From Pseudomonas umsongensis (GTDB lineage: Bacteria > Pseudomonadota > Gammaproteobacteria > Pseudomonadales > Pseudomonadaceae), in NCBI RefSeq assembly GCF_002236105.1, contig NZ_NIWU01000011.1:1-64000 (forward strand): a stretch of DNA of 64,000 nt. The letters are read 5' to 3'. Numbering within the stretch: the stretch's first letter is position 1; every line of letters starts with the position of its first letter. Below are positions 62,208 to 64,000 of the stretch, in pieces. The position numbers were made by a program, and so were the translations under genes. The notes below the pieces were generated by a model. The model was given only the letters and a program-made list of their open reading frames with translations. It had not been told where the DNA came from and did not search any database.

Positions 62208-62714
62208 ATGAACGATATCGACGAACAACTGCGAGAAATCATTCCCAGGTTGCGCCGCTTCGCCGTATCGCTGACGCGCAATTCCAGCAGCGCCGATGAT
62301 CTGGTGCAGTCGTGTCTTGAGCGTGCGCTATCAAGCTGGGGCGCCAAGCGCGTCGAGGGCGACTTGCGCGCCTGGTTGTTCTCGATTCTTTATCGACAGT
62401 TTCTCGATGCTCACCGTCGCTCCCGACGCTACGCGCGAATGCTTGAATTCTTTACCGGACGCGATGATGCGCAGCCTTCGGTGGAGCGGACCGTGATCGC
62501 TCAATCGACCCTCAACGCCTTCGATCAACTGCCAACCGAACAGCGCGCGCTGCTGCTGTGGGTGTCGGTTGAGGGGCTGAGTTACAAAGAGGTCGCCGAG
62601 ATTCTCGACGTACCCACCGGGACCGTGATGTCCCGCCTGTCTCGGGCTCGCCAAGCCCTGCGCCAACTCAGCGATGGCGAAATCAACCGCCCTGCCCTGC
62701 GGAGACTCAAATGA
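62208..62714 (+). CDS. ECF-family RNA polymerase sigma factor
   Basis: 168 residues. Region 2 (RRFAVSLTRNSSSADDLVQSCLERAL, RAWLFSILYRQFLDAHR) and region 4 (FDQLPTEQRALLLWVSVEGLSYKEVAEILDVPTGTVMSRL) are complete with no extra domains. It is expected to read its own promoter and the divergent catalase promoter. The ATG overlaps with its anti-sigma by 4 bp at the 3' end. The start is chosen because it lies after the predicted transcription start. Confidence 0.93.
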   Translation: MNDIDEQLREIIPRLRRFAVSLTRNSSSADDLVQSCLERALSSWGAKRVEGDLRAWLFSILYRQFLDAHRRSRRYARMLEFFTGRDDAQPSVERTVIAQSTLNAFDQLPTEQRALLLWVSVEGLSYKEVAEILDVPTGTVMSRLSRARQALRQLSDGEINRPALRRLK

Positions 62715-63463
62715 TCAGCATGCCCCCCAGCGAGCGCGACCTGCACGCTTACGTCGACCATCAGTTGGACGAGGAAGACCGGCGTCTGGTGGAGACCTTC
62801 CTGGCCAGTAACCCACAGGCGGCCGCGCAGGTTCGCGGCTGGCAGCAGGACGCCCAGCACCTGCGCGCAGCCCTCGGTGGCGCCTTGCAGCAGCCCCCCA
62901 ACCCCGATCTGGAACCGGCAGTCATTCGCCAACGCCTCCAGCGCCAGTCCCGTCGTCACCTGGCCAGCGCCGCGATGTTGCTGATTGCTGTCAGCATCGG
63001 CGGCTTCAGCGGCTGGCAAGCCCGGGAAATGACCCTGGCCGGCGCGTCAGCCCCGATGACCGATGCCCTGCAGGCCTATCGCCTGATTGCCCAGCAAGGC
63101 ATCCTGCCAGCCGACTACAAGGCTGGCGACGACGCAGACATGCAGGGCTGGCTCGACCGTTATTTCACCCAGGCCAATCGCCTGCCTGATTTATCCGGTG
63201 CAGGCTTCAAACCGGCCAGCGGGCGTTTGCTCAGCACTGAGCAAGGCCCGGCGGCGATGGTGGTCTACGAGGATCAGAACGGGCAGAAAATCAGCTTTTA
63301 TGTGCGCCCGCCGGGACCGAAGAACTTTTTGCTGCCCCGGGGTAGCCGCAGTGATGGCGGCTTACAGGCCGAGTACTGGTCGGGTGGTGGCTACAACTAT
63401 GCGATGGTCAGCCCGGCGGATACGCCGGCGGCGCGTATGCTCAGGCAGACCACGCAGTTCTGA
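62711..63463 (+). CDS. Anti-sigma factor with one membrane segment
   Basis: 250 residues. A cytoplasmic N-domain (SERDLHAYVDHQLDEEDRRLVETFLASNPQAAAQVRGW) matches anti-sigma domains that bind region 2/4 of ECF factors. One membrane helix (LASAAMLLIAVSIGGFSGW, about 76-94) leads to a periplasmic sensor domain of about 150 residues. Signal is unknown; given the target operon, an oxidant or singlet-oxygen-like stress is a fair guess. No zinc-binding HxxxCxxC motif is present. Confidence 0.9.
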   Translation: MISMPPSERDLHAYVDHQLDEEDRRLVETFLASNPQAAAQVRGWQQDAQHLRAALGGALQQPPNPDLEPAVIRQRLQRQSRRHLASAAMLLIAVSIGGFSGWQAREMTLAGASAPMTDALQAYRLIAQQGILPADYKAGDDADMQGWLDRYFTQANRLPDLSGAGFKPASGRLLSTEQGPAAMVVYEDQNGQKISFYVRPPGPKNFLLPRGSRSDGGLQAEYWSGGGYNYAMVSPADTPAARMLRQTTQF

Positions 63464-63473
63464 CAACACTATC

Positions 63474-63567
63474 CCTTGTAGGAGCGAGCCTGCTCGCGAA
63501 AGTGTGGGGTCAGTCGACATCAATGCTGAATGTGCTGCCGCCTTCGCGAGCAGGCTCGCTCCCACAG
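63474..63567. repeat. REPIN (paired inverted REP)
   Basis: TTGTAGGAGCGAGCCTGCTCGCGAAAG and inverted partner around a 45-bp spacer, just after the anti-sigma gene. Confidence 0.9.
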
Positions 63568-63654
63568 GGGATCCAGGTGCACCTGCAAAAGTCAGGTCGG
63601 CTTTAAGGCCGCCTCGCTTTGCTGTTGATCGCGAGCGCCCCGTTAACCACGCTG

Positions 63655-63890
63655 GCCGAACGCAGGCATTGCGCAGTGGGTAAACCGGCAGGACGCCGGT
63701 TTAGCCGCGCTGGGCCAGGGACGGCCCATCGCGGCGACCCACGGAGCAATGCCGGAGAGAGGGCATGCCGAGCCCAAGCGAGGCACCAAGTGGTGGGGCA
63801 AAGCCTTTTGCTTCCTTTTTGCTGGGCCGGCACTCCGGCGTTTGAAAAAGGGAGTCGCTGTAAAAGCGAAACCATAAGTGGCCGTTACCG
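63655..63890. repeat. Long dispersed Pseudomonas repeat
   Basis: Gene-free block with internal hairpins (AAACCGGC-AGGAC-GCCGGTTT at 63678-63698; TGGGCCAGGGACGGCCCA). Stretches such as CCGGAGAGAGGGCATGCCGA look like those I associate with intergenic repeats scattered in P. fluorescens genomes; which named family it belongs to is not determined here. No protein is supported in it. Confidence 0.6.
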
Positions 63891-63948
63891 CAGAAATGGA
63901 TATGTACTCCCTGACAGCCGACCGGATTGCTGGTCTGTCCGCATTCCC

Positions 63949-64000
63949 GTGTGGGAGCGAGCCTGCTCGCGATGATCGTCAACGATGACACTGGAAGCCT
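63949..64000. repeat. REP element, cut by window end
   Basis: GTGTGGGAGCGAGCCTGCTCGCGATG begins another REP pair whose second half lies outside the window. Confidence 0.8.

Noticed and set aside
63619..63975. 118-codon plus-strand frame near the right end
   Set aside because: Lies in a dispersed repeat and a REP element; such frames recur as artefacts in Pseudomonas genomes.

Overview
The window is about 54 kb of Pseudomonas chromosome (P. fluorescens group or a close relative) carrying one 9.8 kb integrated island. The assignment rests on gene order (thrS-infC-rpmI-rplT-pheS-pheT-ihfA-merR followed by tRNA-Pro; rbsBACRKD plus a nucleoside hydrolase; the liu leucine-degradation cluster with CrcY), on recognisable Pseudomonas sRNAs (CrcY, PrrF), and on nine paired REP (REPIN-like) palindromes between genes plus a tenth cut by the window end.

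Layout. 1-1962: a molybdenum hydroxylase large subunit, cut by the window edge and broken by a one-base frameshift. 2646-10142: the translation operon, read leftward from thrS, with a tRNA-like hairpin in front of thrS, a terminator-like attenuator in front of pheS, and an AUU start for infC. 10477-12471: small secreted or cytosolic proteins and a cold-shock protein. 12574-19586: ribose uptake and catabolism operon with a perfect RbsR-type operator. 19674-25518: a coiled-coil protein, periplasmic asparaginase/glutaminase with a sigma54 promoter and AauR-type boxes, a LexA-boxed small gene next to endonuclease I, csrA, a Tat-exported carbonic anhydrase and small proteins.

25724-35544: an island in tRNA-Val(GAC), bounded by a 118-bp direct repeat with one mismatch. 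It holds a tyrosine integrase that loses its C-terminus where it runs into a 5'-truncated serine recombinase, a second serine recombinase, two phage-type hypothetical genes, an orphan Rap1a/Tai-like immunity protein, two HEPN-type proteins (one AbiJ-like) of likely anti-phage role, and about 650 bp (29477-30160) with no credible gene but with more than a dozen consecutive short hairpins. I read that stretch as a large structured noncoding RNA; it is the most interesting object in the window.

35760-44118: a PuuB-like oxidase, DoxX protein, MltF-like lytic transglycosylase, TatD, acyl-CoA dehydrogenase with a LysR regulator, LiuR and HMG-CoA lyase. 44119-52478: CrcY with its sigma54 promoter, an acyl-CoA synthetase diverging from liuABCD, and palindromic LiuR-type operators. 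52518-58843: an S24-like repressor lacking the catalytic serine, a small conserved protein, PrrF, and a gamma-glutamyltransferase/amino-acid ABC transporter/GntR cluster. 59145-64000: an M14 carboxypeptidase and an ECF sigma/anti-sigma pair divergent from a catalase-like protein and cytochrome b, with matching ECF promoters in both directions, then repeats.

All assignments come from reading motifs and context by eye; no database search, folding program or alignment was run.
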